Origin: Imperialibacter sp040222385
GTDB taxonomy: Bacteria > Bacteroidota > Bacteroidia > Cytophagales > Cyclobacteriaceae
Direction: 5' to 3'
DNA length: 64,000 nt
NCBI RefSeq assembly: GCF_040222385.1
Contig: NZ_JAVKDF010000017.1
Coordinates: 248,001 to 312,000 of the forward strand
Each line of letters starts with the position of its first letter. The stretch's first letter is position 1. Made by a program: the position numbers and the translations under genes. This document shows, piece after piece, positions 17,489-25,051 of this stretch. The notes beneath the pieces were generated by a model. That model was not told where the DNA came from, made no database searches, and worked only from the letters and a program-made list of their open reading frames with translations.

Positions 17489-18904
17489 TCACAGAATCAC
17501 ACGGGAAAGCACCCAACCATCCTTATTATACACATCGGGGTAATAAACTATTTGACCGTCTTCTGCCCAGGCAGTGAAATACCTGACATAAATGGGAATA
17601 GGCTGAATGACGCTTATCTCTGTGCGTTTCTTAAGCTTAAAATATTGCTCCAGCAATAAAGGGTTGCTGTATACTGTGTCGTTCCTTACGAGATAATAGG
17701 CAAACTCTTCTGCCTTTTCCATGCGAATGCAGCCATGGCTCAGTGCTCTTTCCTTTCTTGAGAAAAGCTTTGGAGCATTTGTGTCGTGCAGGTACACACC
17801 AAAAGGGTTATCGAACCGAAACTTAACAATCCCCAGTGCATTTTCCCGCCCTTCTTTTTGGCGGAGATAGTAGGGAAAGTTATTTTCATCGTACTGAGAC
17901 CAGTCAATGGCCTTCGTATCCACCAGATTGTTTTTGTAGTCGAGCACTTCGTAGAGATGTCGGCTGAGGTAGCCGCTGTCTGTCTTCATCTTAGGCAGAA
18001 TCTCTTTCACGGCAATGCTCTTTGGTACCGTCCAGTAGGGGTAAATTGTGAAGCACCAGATGCTGCTTTCCAATACTGGCGTGGGAGTACTTTTAGCACC
18101 TACTATCACCTTCGACTGGAGTACAGCCTCGCCTCCTTCCATCACAGTAAGCTGATAGGCCGGAATGTTTACGAACACATACCTTTCTGGCAGCGGCCCT
18201 GTCTCCCAGCGCCACCTTTCTATGTTGACATTTAACTTCGAAATCTGGTTTTGAGTGCTGACAAGATCAGCCTTTGGATCCAACTGCTCCCTCAAAGTAC
18301 TCTTTAGCTTCTTCCTTAAGGCCAGGTATTGTTCTCCGCAAGGCTCTTGCGACTCAAGCGACTTCCTTACCTCACCCGTTCTCAGCGCCTCGTTCAAAAG
18401 CTCTGCGTAGGCAACATCCATTTCATGGGAGTTGACAACCAGGCGGGAAAGACCATGCCCTAAATGCCTGGCCATGGAGACAAATGCGTCGGTCAGGAGA
18501 ATATCCAGTCTGTCGGGCGTTGTAAACTGGAAAGCCAGTAGGTCGTTGCGCAACACCTCCAACTCAGCCAGCTTATAGGCTTCGGGTGGCAGGCCATATA
18601 CCCCGGCATCCCTCACCATCTGCAGCATCGAATCAGCGGCTGGCAGCAAATTGCTGTCGCTGAACCAGGCCAGCGAAGCACCGTTGCTTTTGTAGAACGC
18701 CATAACGGACGATGTCGAATTCAGGCCATATTCTTTGAGCAAGGTGGTATCAACTGTCGTGGCAGCCACTCCAATTTCCAGGGAATCGTCCGGGCCACCG
18801 AGCACATGGCCCGCTGTTGGTTTGCAACTGTTGAGCACTACCATAACAGCCGCCAATAAAATGGCGATAAACACTGCACTGTGGTATGTGACCCTTTTTC
18901 TCAT
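17489..18904 (-). CDS. L,D-transpeptidase (YcbB/YkuD family)
   Basis: 471 residues with an N-terminal hydrophobic segment ending in a lipobox-like VVLNSC. A helical scaffold domain of the YcbB type covers about residues 45-240. The YkuD catalytic domain follows at roughly 240-420 with the motif SHGCIRM carrying the nucleophilic Cys. Enzymes of this class make 3-3 crosslinks in peptidoglycan or attach proteins to it. The peptidoglycan-binding region between scaffold and catalytic domain is short. It is separated by 33 bp from the upstream TerB-like gene on the same strand. Confidence 0.9.
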   Translation of the reverse strand: MRKRVTYHSAVFIAILLAAVMVVLNSCKPTAGHVLGGPDDSLEIGVAATTVDTTLLKEYGLNSTSSVMAFYKSNGASLAWFSDSNLLPAADSMLQMVRDAGVYGLPPEAYKLAELEVLRNDLLAFQFTTPDRLDILLTDAFVSMARHLGHGLSRLVVNSHEMDVAYAELLNEALRTGEVRKSLESQEPCGEQYLALRKKLKSTLREQLDPKADLVSTQNQISKLNVNIERWRWETGPLPERYVFVNIPAYQLTVMEGGEAVLQSKVIVGAKSTPTPVLESSIWCFTIYPYWTVPKSIAVKEILPKMKTDSGYLSRHLYEVLDYKNNLVDTKAIDWSQYDENNFPYYLRQKEGRENALGIVKFRFDNPFGVYLHDTNAPKLFSRKERALSHGCIRMEKAEEFAYYLVRNDTVYSNPLLLEQYFKLKKRTEISVIQPIPIYVRYFTAWAEDGQIVYYPDVYNKDGWVLSRVIL

Positions 18905-18937
18905 TTCTCTTCACTTGCCCGACCGAAACCCCACTAT

Positions 18938-19351
18938 TCACTTCAACTGAGACTCCTTCACTTCAAACAGGTGCTCCAGCCTGTCCAAATACTCATGCTC
19001 AGCCTTGCTTATTCCTCTGAAAGAGACTGCAATATCAGTCGCCGTGGTTAGTATCTTGGCCTTCAGTTTTTCGCTAAATACTGCCTTGTGTATTTCATAA
19101 TACTCCTTAAAGGTATTGAAGGCCTCCTCCGCTGTCGTGAAGCTGTCGGTCAAGTAATCAAACGATATGTAGATATAATAAGCGGCATCGGTGCCAAACT
19201 CATCTGTTGAATGCTCCAAAGGCACCCACTCTTTATTCACAAGTTCTTTCAGCTTTTCCACCTCTTTGTGCTTGAGGTGATTGTCGGCCATAGCGATGGC
19301 AAAAAACAGGTTGCCCAGTTGTTCGTAAATCTTTTGATAATTGGTAGTCAT
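18938..19351 (-). CDS. small helical TerB-like protein
   Basis: 137 residues, all-helical by composition. The segment FFAIAMADNHLKHKEVEKLKELV near the N-terminus and the C-terminal GISKAEHEYLDRLEHLF resemble the EF-hand-like acidic helices of TerB/DjlA-type domains (tellurite-resistance fold). No signal peptide or membrane segment is present, so it should be cytoplasmic. The function is unknown. It may be co-transcribed with the L,D-transpeptidase gene 33 bp downstream. The family assignment is tentative. Confidence 0.65.
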   Translation of the reverse strand: MTTNYQKIYEQLGNLFFAIAMADNHLKHKEVEKLKELVNKEWVPLEHSTDEFGTDAAYYIYISFDYLTDSFTTAEEAFNTFKEYYEIHKAVFSEKLKAKILTTATDIAVSFRGISKAEHEYLDRLEHLFEVKESQLK

Positions 19352-19570
19352 GGTTGTAAATGTTTAGTTTCTATTGCTTTGCTCCAGGTGATCTGTCGGT
19401 GATGACCTGATCACATATAAAACTACCGTTTTGATGGTGGATATCGGATGATTGAGATCAGTCGAAAAGGCTGATTATGGTCAACCCATTATTTTTGCAA
19501 GGCATTTGACAAGTCTGGGAAAAAAGCCACAATATCCCTACGTGCCCTGCGTTTGAACTATATTTAAAAT

Positions 19571-20605
19571 ATGAAATTTCTCATCAAAATATTCTTCATA
19601 CTGCTGATCACTTCTTCCTGTGATAAAAGCAACAAATACTCGGAGGGTCATTTCCCTGATGTAGTGGTCAACTTTGAGGCGGTAAACTCCAGTGAGGATG
19701 ACTACAACATGGATCTTCCGGTAATTCACGATGAACACATGTTTCATTTCTCATCAAACAGGGGAGATGTAAATCATTACGACATTGTTGGTAAGAACCT
19801 CATTTTGCAATGGGACTATGCTGCGGAACATTTAACAATTGATGTAAATAAGGCCCGGGGCACTTCGTTACCGATGCGCTCCCTCTTCGACTCTGTCAAC
19901 ACATTCTGCAATGAACTGGGGCCATACTCATTTACTTACGAAACCCAGGCGAACAGCAACATCCAGCTGACCTATTTGTTCCTGTATGCCAATGATTGTG
20001 CCGGCAATTTTGATATCAAATTTACGTATATCGATCCCACTGAAAATAATCAGATACCAGCAGCATCGCCCACCAGCATCGCCATGGTTAACACGGAAGC
20101 CAATGAGCTTTATCCAGCATTCTTTGGTAAGGATTTTAAATGGGAATCCCGGTATGCTACCGATCCTACGACAGTAGAGAAGCTGATTTATTGCACAGAC
20201 AAGGACGGTGTCTATAATTTCTATCAAATCGACCTGACTATTGACGACCCCATTGAGTCACTATCAGATGCGGAGGCTATTGCACCTGAGAAACTCTCTA
20301 TCAGCAGCGCTGAAGGAAACGACAAATGTGCCTTTATTAATGGCAGGGTAATGGTTTTTACCTCTGACCGACCCGGTGGCTATGGTGGCTTTGATCTGTA
20401 CTACAGTCTTTACGAAGGAAATGCCTGGTCGGAGCCGGTCAATTTCGGAGAGCGTATCAATACGGAATTTGATGAATACAGACCTGTGATCCTGACCTAC
20501 GATTCGGGCTTTGACAATAATCTTCTATTGTTCTCGTCGAACAGGCCGGGAGGCAATGGTGGTTTTGATTTGTATTATGTGGGAGTGGAGAAGATGATTA
20601 ATTAA
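19571..20605 (+). CDS. PD40 (WD40-like) beta-propeller lipoprotein
   Basis: 344 residues. A short lipoprotein signal ends in LLITSSC (Cys at about residue 17). The C-terminal half has two clear PD40 motifs: VFTSDRPGGYGGFDLYYS and LLFSSNRPGGNGGFDLYYV. A fainter one (HMFHFSSNRGDVNHYDIV) lies near residue 60. Such proteins form surface or periplasmic propellers and often occur with OmpA or gliding/T9SS components; no such partner is adjacent here. It is convergent with the RAYT gene, whose stop lies 6 bp after this one. Confidence 0.82.
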   Translation: MKFLIKIFFILLITSSCDKSNKYSEGHFPDVVVNFEAVNSSEDDYNMDLPVIHDEHMFHFSSNRGDVNHYDIVGKNLILQWDYAAEHLTIDVNKARGTSLPMRSLFDSVNTFCNELGPYSFTYETQANSNIQLTYLFLYANDCAGNFDIKFTYIDPTENNQIPAASPTSIAMVNTEANELYPAFFGKDFKWESRYATDPTTVEKLIYCTDKDGVYNFYQIDLTIDDPIESLSDAEAIAPEKLSISSAEGNDKCAFINGRVMVFTSDRPGGYGGFDLYYSLYEGNAWSEPVNFGERINTEFDEYRPVILTYDSGFDNNLLLFSSNRPGGNGGFDLYYVGVEKMIN

Positions 20606-20611
20606 CCGCCA

Positions 20612-21217
20612 TCAATTAGGCTCTTTATCGGCACCTTTCAGCCGATCCGTGTCCCAGTTCGCCGGATTATTGATAATATATTGGGCTATACGATCATAAG
20701 ATTTTTGATCCCGTATGATATGTTCCCAATAATTCCGTTGCCATAATTTACCTTTAAATTCAGGCCACCTGGCATTTTTTACACCACGGATATATTCGTT
20801 GGTTGTCATAGTTTTGAACCATTGTATAACCCGATATAGGGGCGAACCCTTGTGTTCGCCCAGTAATTCCGTGGCCGAATTATTGGTTGAAAAGGATGCG
20901 TCCGATGTGTTATTTGGACCGACACACGGGTCGGCCCCTACGGGATTGCCGTTGTTGATTATAATGGCATGGAAATGATTGGGCATCACCTGCCAAACAT
21001 CACATTTTATATCCGGAAATTTGTTAGGTAATTCCTGTACCCATTTATCAACCATGATCCCGGCGTCATTCAAAATCATGCTTTGGTCAATCACCTCCCC
21101 AAAAAAACAATGCCTATCCTTGGTACAAATTGTGACAAAATATGCCCCTTGTTGCGAATAATCATATACCTTCAATCGGATCGATCGGCGATGGTGTTTT
21201 TGAGGATCGTAAACCAT
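20612..21217 (-). CDS. RAYT-type (REP-associated tyrosine transposase) TnpA_REP/Y1 family
   Basis: 201 residues. The Y1 HUH features are present: QGAYFVTICTKDRHCFFGEV near residue 20, VMPNHFHAIII (HxH metal pair) near residue 105, and a C-terminal helix with SYDRIAQYIINNPANWDTDRL that contains the candidate catalytic Tyr. The length matches single-copy RAYTs rather than IS200. The linker after the HUH motif (about residues 110-150) is unusually long and is encoded by two REP-like palindromes (20840-20861 and 20918-20939). The gene is intact, alone, and without recognisable IS ends. RAYTs are thought to mobilise REP/BIME palindromes. Confidence 0.9.
   Translation of the reverse strand: MVYDPQKHHRRSIRLKVYDYSQQGAYFVTICTKDRHCFFGEVIDQSMILNDAGIMVDKWVQELPNKFPDIKCDVWQVMPNHFHAIIINNGNPVGADPCVGPNNTSDASFSTNNSATELLGEHKGSPLYRVIQWFKTMTTNEYIRGVKNARWPEFKGKLWQRNYWEHIIRDQKSYDRIAQYIINNPANWDTDRLKGADKEPN
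20840..20861. repeat. REP-like palindrome embedded in the RAYT gene (1)
   Basis: GGGCGAAC at 20840-20847 pairs perfectly with GTTCGCCC at 20854-20861 around a 6-nt loop. It lies inside the reading frame of the RAYT gene, where it encodes part of the linker (GEHKGSPLYRVI on the coding strand). Its form is that of short REP hairpins dispersed by RAYTs. Confidence 0.6.
20918..20939. repeat. REP-like palindrome embedded in the RAYT gene (2)
   Basis: CCGAC at 20921-20925 pairs with GTCGG at 20932-20936. The flanking GG (20918-20919) and CC (20938-20939) extend the stem across one A-C mismatch, which becomes a G-T wobble on the coding strand. It lies 56 bp from the first palindrome in the same RAYT linker and encodes GADPCVGPN. 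The two hairpins differ in stem sequence but share the CCCCTA-type edge. Confidence 0.5.
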
Positions 21218-21223
21218 GGGGGC

Positions 21224-21694
21224 TTAACCGGCAGCTACAACAATGCCTTTGGTTTCAGCCAATTCCCATATCACCTCTTTTATTTCCTTTGAAATTGACG
21301 AAGAAGTGTGGTACTCTACTTTCTGGACACTCTCAGTCAATTCAAAAATTATAGAATATGACAGCAGTGTAATTGCCTTTACATCAGCCCAATGCACAAT
21401 CGTATTCTTTTGAAAAAAACCACGGCGGATTTCTATGTGCTCATCTGTTACTTTCACCTTTGGAGAATACTTTGACCTTTCGGAGGTGATCGTCAGGGCC
21501 ATAAAAAAGTAAAATATGCCGCCAAGCATAAGTAGCACGCTCAAAATCCACCACCAGCCCGGACGACTATCCGGCTTCCAAAAATGGAATGATCCCTGGA
21601 GTAAAAAAATTGCTCCAGCAAAAAAATAAAGTCCTCTCTGAGCTTTCAGAGAGAACTTATGATTGCCAGATCCTAGAAGGATAGTCTTTTCCAA
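21224..21694 (-). CDS. two-TM membrane protein of unknown function
   Basis: 156 residues. Two membrane segments lie at about residues 22-38 (GLYFFAGAIFLLQGSFHFW) and 48-68 (WWILSVLLMLGGIFYFFMAL). A beta-rich cytoplasmic tail of about 85 residues follows (VKVTDEHIEIRRGFFQKNTIVHW), in the style of small PH-like/YcxB-like domains. No enzyme motif is seen. It lies 15 bp downstream of the sugar isomerase gene on the same strand, so it may be co-transcribed. I do not recognise a specific family. Confidence 0.7.
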   Translation of the reverse strand: MEKTILLGSGNHKFSLKAQRGLYFFAGAIFLLQGSFHFWKPDSRPGWWWILSVLLMLGGIFYFFMALTITSERSKYSPKVKVTDEHIEIRRGFFQKNTIVHWADVKAITLLSYSIIFELTESVQKVEYHTSSSISKEIKEVIWELAETKGIVVAAG

Positions 21695-21709
21695 TGCTTC
21701 TATGCCTGA

Positions 21710-22585
21710 TTAAACATCACAGATATCAATCGACTGTCTCAGCGAAGCAAACATGTCCTCTCTTTTAGGAATGAACTCTTGCGCCACATAGCCCTTGAAG
21801 CCAGTTTCAATAATGGCTTTCATAATAGCCGGATAGTAAAGCTCCTGTGTTTCGTCGATCTCATTACGGCCTGGTACTCCACCTGTGTGGTAGTGCGAGA
21901 TGTATGGGTGGAATTCTTTGATAGTAGCAATTACGTCACCTTCCATGATCTGCATGTGGTAGATGTCGTACAGCAGCTTGAAGTTTGGCGAGCCCAGCTT
22001 GTCAACCAGCTTCACACCCCATGGTGTCAGGTCGCACATGTAGTCGGGGTGGTTGCGCTTGCTGTTGAGCAGCTCCATGCTGATGGTCACACCGTATTTT
22101 TCGGCCACCTTCATCACAGGCTCAAGGCCTTTGGCGCAGTTTTCCAGGCCTACCATGTCATCCATGCCATTCCTGTTGCCAGAGAAGGTAATCACATTGG
22201 TAAAACCAGCATCAGCTGCCTTTGGTATTGATGCCGTAAACTGCTTCAGCAGCTCAGCATGCAGGCTTGGGTCGTTGAATCCTTTGTTGAGTCCAATGTT
22301 TGAGCCGTAAGCCATGGCGCAATGCAGGTTATACTTCTTAAGTGTAGGCCAGTCTTTTTCACCCAGCAGCTCCACCGACTTGATGCCTATATCAACAGCC
22401 GCTTCACAAAGCTCCTCTATCGTTTTCTTGCCGTAGCACCATTGGCAAACAGAGTGGTTGATATTGCCTTTCCGTGCTGCTTTGCCGGTTGCCGGAGTCG
22501 CCTGGCTTATGATAGATGGTGCCATCGCCACTCCCAGGGAGGAGACGGCCATCTTTTTTAATGCTTCTTTTCTCGTAATGTTCAT
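21710..22585 (-). CDS. secreted sugar phosphate isomerase/epimerase (hydroxypyruvate isomerase-like TIM barrel)
   Basis: 291 residues. The N-terminus TRKEALKKMAVSSLGVAMAPS is a Tat-like signal, although the usual RR pair is RK. The body is an AP-endonuclease-2-type TIM barrel: VDIGIKSVELLGEKDW, VITFSGNRNG, ISMELLNSKRNHPDYM, LLYDIYHMQIMEGDV and the closing GYVAQEFIPKRED. Acidic and His residues fit the metal site of hydroxypyruvate isomerases. In Bacteroidota such exported enzymes often accompany GMC dehydrogenases in sugar oxidation; the substrate is not known. It is 21 bp downstream of the ChbG-like gene. Confidence 0.87.
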   Translation of the reverse strand: MNITRKEALKKMAVSSLGVAMAPSIISQATPATGKAARKGNINHSVCQWCYGKKTIEELCEAAVDIGIKSVELLGEKDWPTLKKYNLHCAMAYGSNIGLNKGFNDPSLHAELLKQFTASIPKAADAGFTNVITFSGNRNGMDDMVGLENCAKGLEPVMKVAEKYGVTISMELLNSKRNHPDYMCDLTPWGVKLVDKLGSPNFKLLYDIYHMQIMEGDVIATIKEFHPYISHYHTGGVPGRNEIDETQELYYPAIMKAIIETGFKGYVAQEFIPKREDMFASLRQSIDICDV

Positions 22586-22606
22586 GGTAAATATATTTTA
22601 AGTAGG

Positions 22607-23536
22607 CTATTTCTGGTTAAACGTTATTTCCTGTATCTGTCGCCAGGTCACTGGCTGAATTCCCTCGCTTTTGAGCACTTCTTTAAATTCATCACTCAGC
22701 ACATAATCGAGGTCTCTTTGCCGCCATGCAGCTCCAAAGTCGGGGTGATTGACTGTCACTGCCTGCATTTCGTCGTCATCATAAGCCAGATGCACCAGCA
22801 ACACATTAAGTCCGGGCTGCAGCTCTTTCATCCAACCTGTGTAGGTACTGCCCCACTGGTCGGCAGCCACACCCTCCCCCATCATATATAGACGGTTAAC
22901 CGGCACGAAAACCTCATCTATCGCCTCAAAAAGTGGTGGCGCTGCTTCCAATAATCCGGCCGGAATCATCACAGGTATGCCAAACTCCCTCCCCACCTTT
23001 TGGTATATTTTGAAAAGGTCAGAGGTTTGAAACAGGCTCCCCATGTGAGAATCGAGGTGTGAGGGTTTCAGGCCTGCGTCGATTGCCATTTGCACCTGCG
23101 CCCTTATTTCCTTCTCCACCTCTTCTGGTTTGGCATTCTGTGCCACTTCCTCAGAAGTAGGATAGAAGAATCCGTCGGCTCCGATAAGACTCGGAATTTG
23201 TGACGGCATTGAAACTCCATCCCATTTGTAGTTTTCCCATTCGGCCGTCAATGTAAGATGAAGGCCAAGGTCTTTGTCGGGGTGTTCTTTTCCGTATTTC
23301 GCAATCTCAGGAAACCATGGGCAGGGCACCATAATGCTGGCGGAGCTGATGCCGCTTTTTTCAAATGCTTCGATAGAGGCCGCATTTTCTGAATGTGCTA
23401 CTCCCAGGTCGTCGGCATGGATAATCAGCAGCTTGGTGTCAGCCGGATAACCCAGCTTTTCTGCCGTATTGGGTGGTTGACAGGCAACGATGGCTGCCAA
23501 TAGACACAAAAAAATCAGTATTTTTTTTGAAATCAT
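22607..23536 (-). CDS. ChbG/HpnK-type carbohydrate deacetylase lipoprotein
   Basis: 309 residues. A lipoprotein signal (FLCLLAAIVAC, Cys at about 19) precedes a YdjC/ChbG deacetylase domain. The metal-binding HADDLG lies near residue 41, GLHLTLTAEW near 92 and HLDSHMG near 160. These enzymes remove N-acetyl groups from chitooligosaccharides or related sugars. The lipid anchor suggests action in the periplasm or on the cell surface. It is followed after 21 bp by the exported sugar isomerase gene, so the two could process an imported glycan together. Confidence 0.88.
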   Translation of the reverse strand: MISKKILIFLCLLAAIVACQPPNTAEKLGYPADTKLLIIHADDLGVAHSENAASIEAFEKSGISSASIMVPCPWFPEIAKYGKEHPDKDLGLHLTLTAEWENYKWDGVSMPSQIPSLIGADGFFYPTSEEVAQNAKPEEVEKEIRAQVQMAIDAGLKPSHLDSHMGSLFQTSDLFKIYQKVGREFGIPVMIPAGLLEAAPPLFEAIDEVFVPVNRLYMMGEGVAADQWGSTYTGWMKELQPGLNVLLVHLAYDDDEMQAVTVNHPDFGAAWRQRDLDYVLSDEFKEVLKSEGIQPVTWRQIQEITFNQK

Positions 23537-23594
23537 GAAAGCGGGTGTAATAATCGACTATCAAATTATCACCTATTCCCCTATTTCAAAAGCT

Positions 23595-24647
23595 TTATTC
23601 CTTTTTATCCACAGGCTCCATCAAAACCCGTGTGGTTGGCAGATAGTGTGGGTAGTTGTCTTTAATAAAGGTGATAAGCATTTCCCGCACGTTGCACCGC
23701 AGGTCAAAGGCATCTGACGAATTGCGGGCAGAAACCAGGGCTCGCACCAGCATGGTGGACTCTGTGGTGTCGGTGACCTGAACAACTTGTGTCTCTTTGT
23801 CCCAGAGAGGATCCGTTTTCAGGTATTTTACCAACTGCTTACGTAACGGCTCCAGAGGAAGTCGGAAATCGGTATAAATAAACACCGTACCAATCAGGCT
23901 GGCCTCGGTTCTTGTCCAGTTTTGGAAGGGTTGCTCCACAAAATAAGTGATGGGCACCACCAGCCTTCGTAAGTCCCATATCTTCACCACCACATAAGTG
24001 AGATTAATTTCCTCAATCCTACCCCACTCCTTTTCCACTATCACCACATCGTCTATTTTGATGGGTTGGGTAAAGGCAATTTGCAGCCCTGCAAGCAGAT
24101 TGGAAATAGTCTTTTGCGCAGCTAAACCTACAATGATAGAGAGAATGCCGGCAGATGTAATAAGTCCAGCTCCAAATTTTCTACCCTCCTCAAAACTTAG
24201 CAAAATGGCGGATAAAGCGATGATGCATAACCCAACAATCACCAGCTTTTTCATAAACGTAAGCTGGGTAATGACCTTTCTTTCCTGGATATTGTCATCC
24301 TTCTCTATGTCATATTGACTGAGGATAATATCCTGAAAAACTTTGGTTAATCTGATAAGAAACCAGGTACCCGAAATAATAAGCAGTATCTGAAACAACT
24401 GTCGCCAGTTGTGGAAGGTGTCTTCAGGATCGTAGAAAGTGAAAGTCAGGAAAATTACCAATATAGGTACCAAAGTGAGGCTGGCGGTCTTTACCTTTCT
24501 GAGTGATTTGATGAAGTCAGTTTGATCACTTCCTCTCAGCCCTAGTTTTATGCTTAGAACGATAAAAAACCTCAGGATCAGCCCACCAACAATTCCACTT
24601 AGAATGATTAGTAATGGCAAAGGAATTTTATTGAGAAAATCCGTCAT
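23595..24647 (-). CDS. MscS-family mechanosensitive ion channel
   Basis: 350 residues. Four hydrophobic segments lie in the N-terminal half (near residues 12-33, 53-70, 85-103 and 135-152). The pore-lining TM3 region is AGILSIIVGLAAQKTISNLLAGLQIAFTQ, followed by the beta domain (IKIDDVVIVEKEWGRIEEINLTYVVV) and the C-terminal mixed domain. It protects against hypo-osmotic shock or senses membrane tension. Its ATG overlaps the TGA of the upstream gamma-glutamylcyclotransferase-like gene (ATGA), so it is translationally coupled. Confidence 0.93.
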   Translation of the reverse strand: MTDFLNKIPLPLLIILSGIVGGLILRFFIVLSIKLGLRGSDQTDFIKSLRKVKTASLTLVPILVIFLTFTFYDPEDTFHNWRQLFQILLIISGTWFLIRLTKVFQDIILSQYDIEKDDNIQERKVITQLTFMKKLVIVGLCIIALSAILLSFEEGRKFGAGLITSAGILSIIVGLAAQKTISNLLAGLQIAFTQPIKIDDVVIVEKEWGRIEEINLTYVVVKIWDLRRLVVPITYFVEQPFQNWTRTEASLIGTVFIYTDFRLPLEPLRKQLVKYLKTDPLWDKETQVVQVTDTTESTMLVRALVSARNSSDAFDLRCNVREMLITFIKDNYPHYLPTTRVLMEPVDKKE

Positions 24648-25051
24648 AGTTCACTTATGTCTGGATAAAACCTGCCGCCGGCAATCAGCTTTCCTTTCTT
24701 CGGGCCGGTGAATAAATAAGTCCACGCAGTGAATAATTTGCCATCCAGTCTTACTTGTACCTGCCCTCTGACATACTCTTCGCCTACTAACAACACTGGG
24801 TCGACCCCCTCATATTCATCAAGGGTGGCCCAAAAAGTTACTCCGGACGATTCCTTGATTTTGTACAATTCACCAAACGCCAGCGCTTCAGGTGACAGCA
24901 CCAGGCCCGGGTACCAGGAAACATGGTAAAGGTACCCACTACAGCTGGCCTCTCCCAGCAGGTCAGCATTTTTCCTAAGAAAAACTGCATAGGGCCCTTC
25001 GAAACCCGACATGAGTGTGCCGTAGACAAAGATCAAATCACTTTTCTTCAT
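24644..25051 (-). CDS. gamma-glutamylcyclotransferase (AIG2-like) family protein
   Basis: 135 residues from the ATG at 25051. An upstream ATG at 25153 would add 34 unrelated residues inside the neighbouring gene and is rejected. The motif LIFVYGTLMSGF at the N-terminus is the substrate-binding signature of the GGCT/AIG2 fold. A conserved acidic position follows in LDEYEGVDPVLLVGEEYVR. It may cleave gamma-glutamyl peptides or amines; the substrate is unknown. It overlaps the end of the AsmA-like gene by 14 bp and the start of mscS by 4 bp. Confidence 0.88.
   Translation of the reverse strand: MKKSDLIFVYGTLMSGFEGPYAVFLRKNADLLGEASCSGYLYHVSWYPGLVLSPEALAFGELYKIKESSGVTFWATLDEYEGVDPVLLVGEEYVRGQVQVRLDGKLFTAWTYLFTGPKKGKLIAGGRFYPDISEL

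Noticed and set aside
20627..20646. ATCGGC/GCCGAT hairpin near the RAYT 3' end
   Set aside because: Short 6-bp stem within coding sequence, with no T-run on either strand. Not a convincing terminator or REP.
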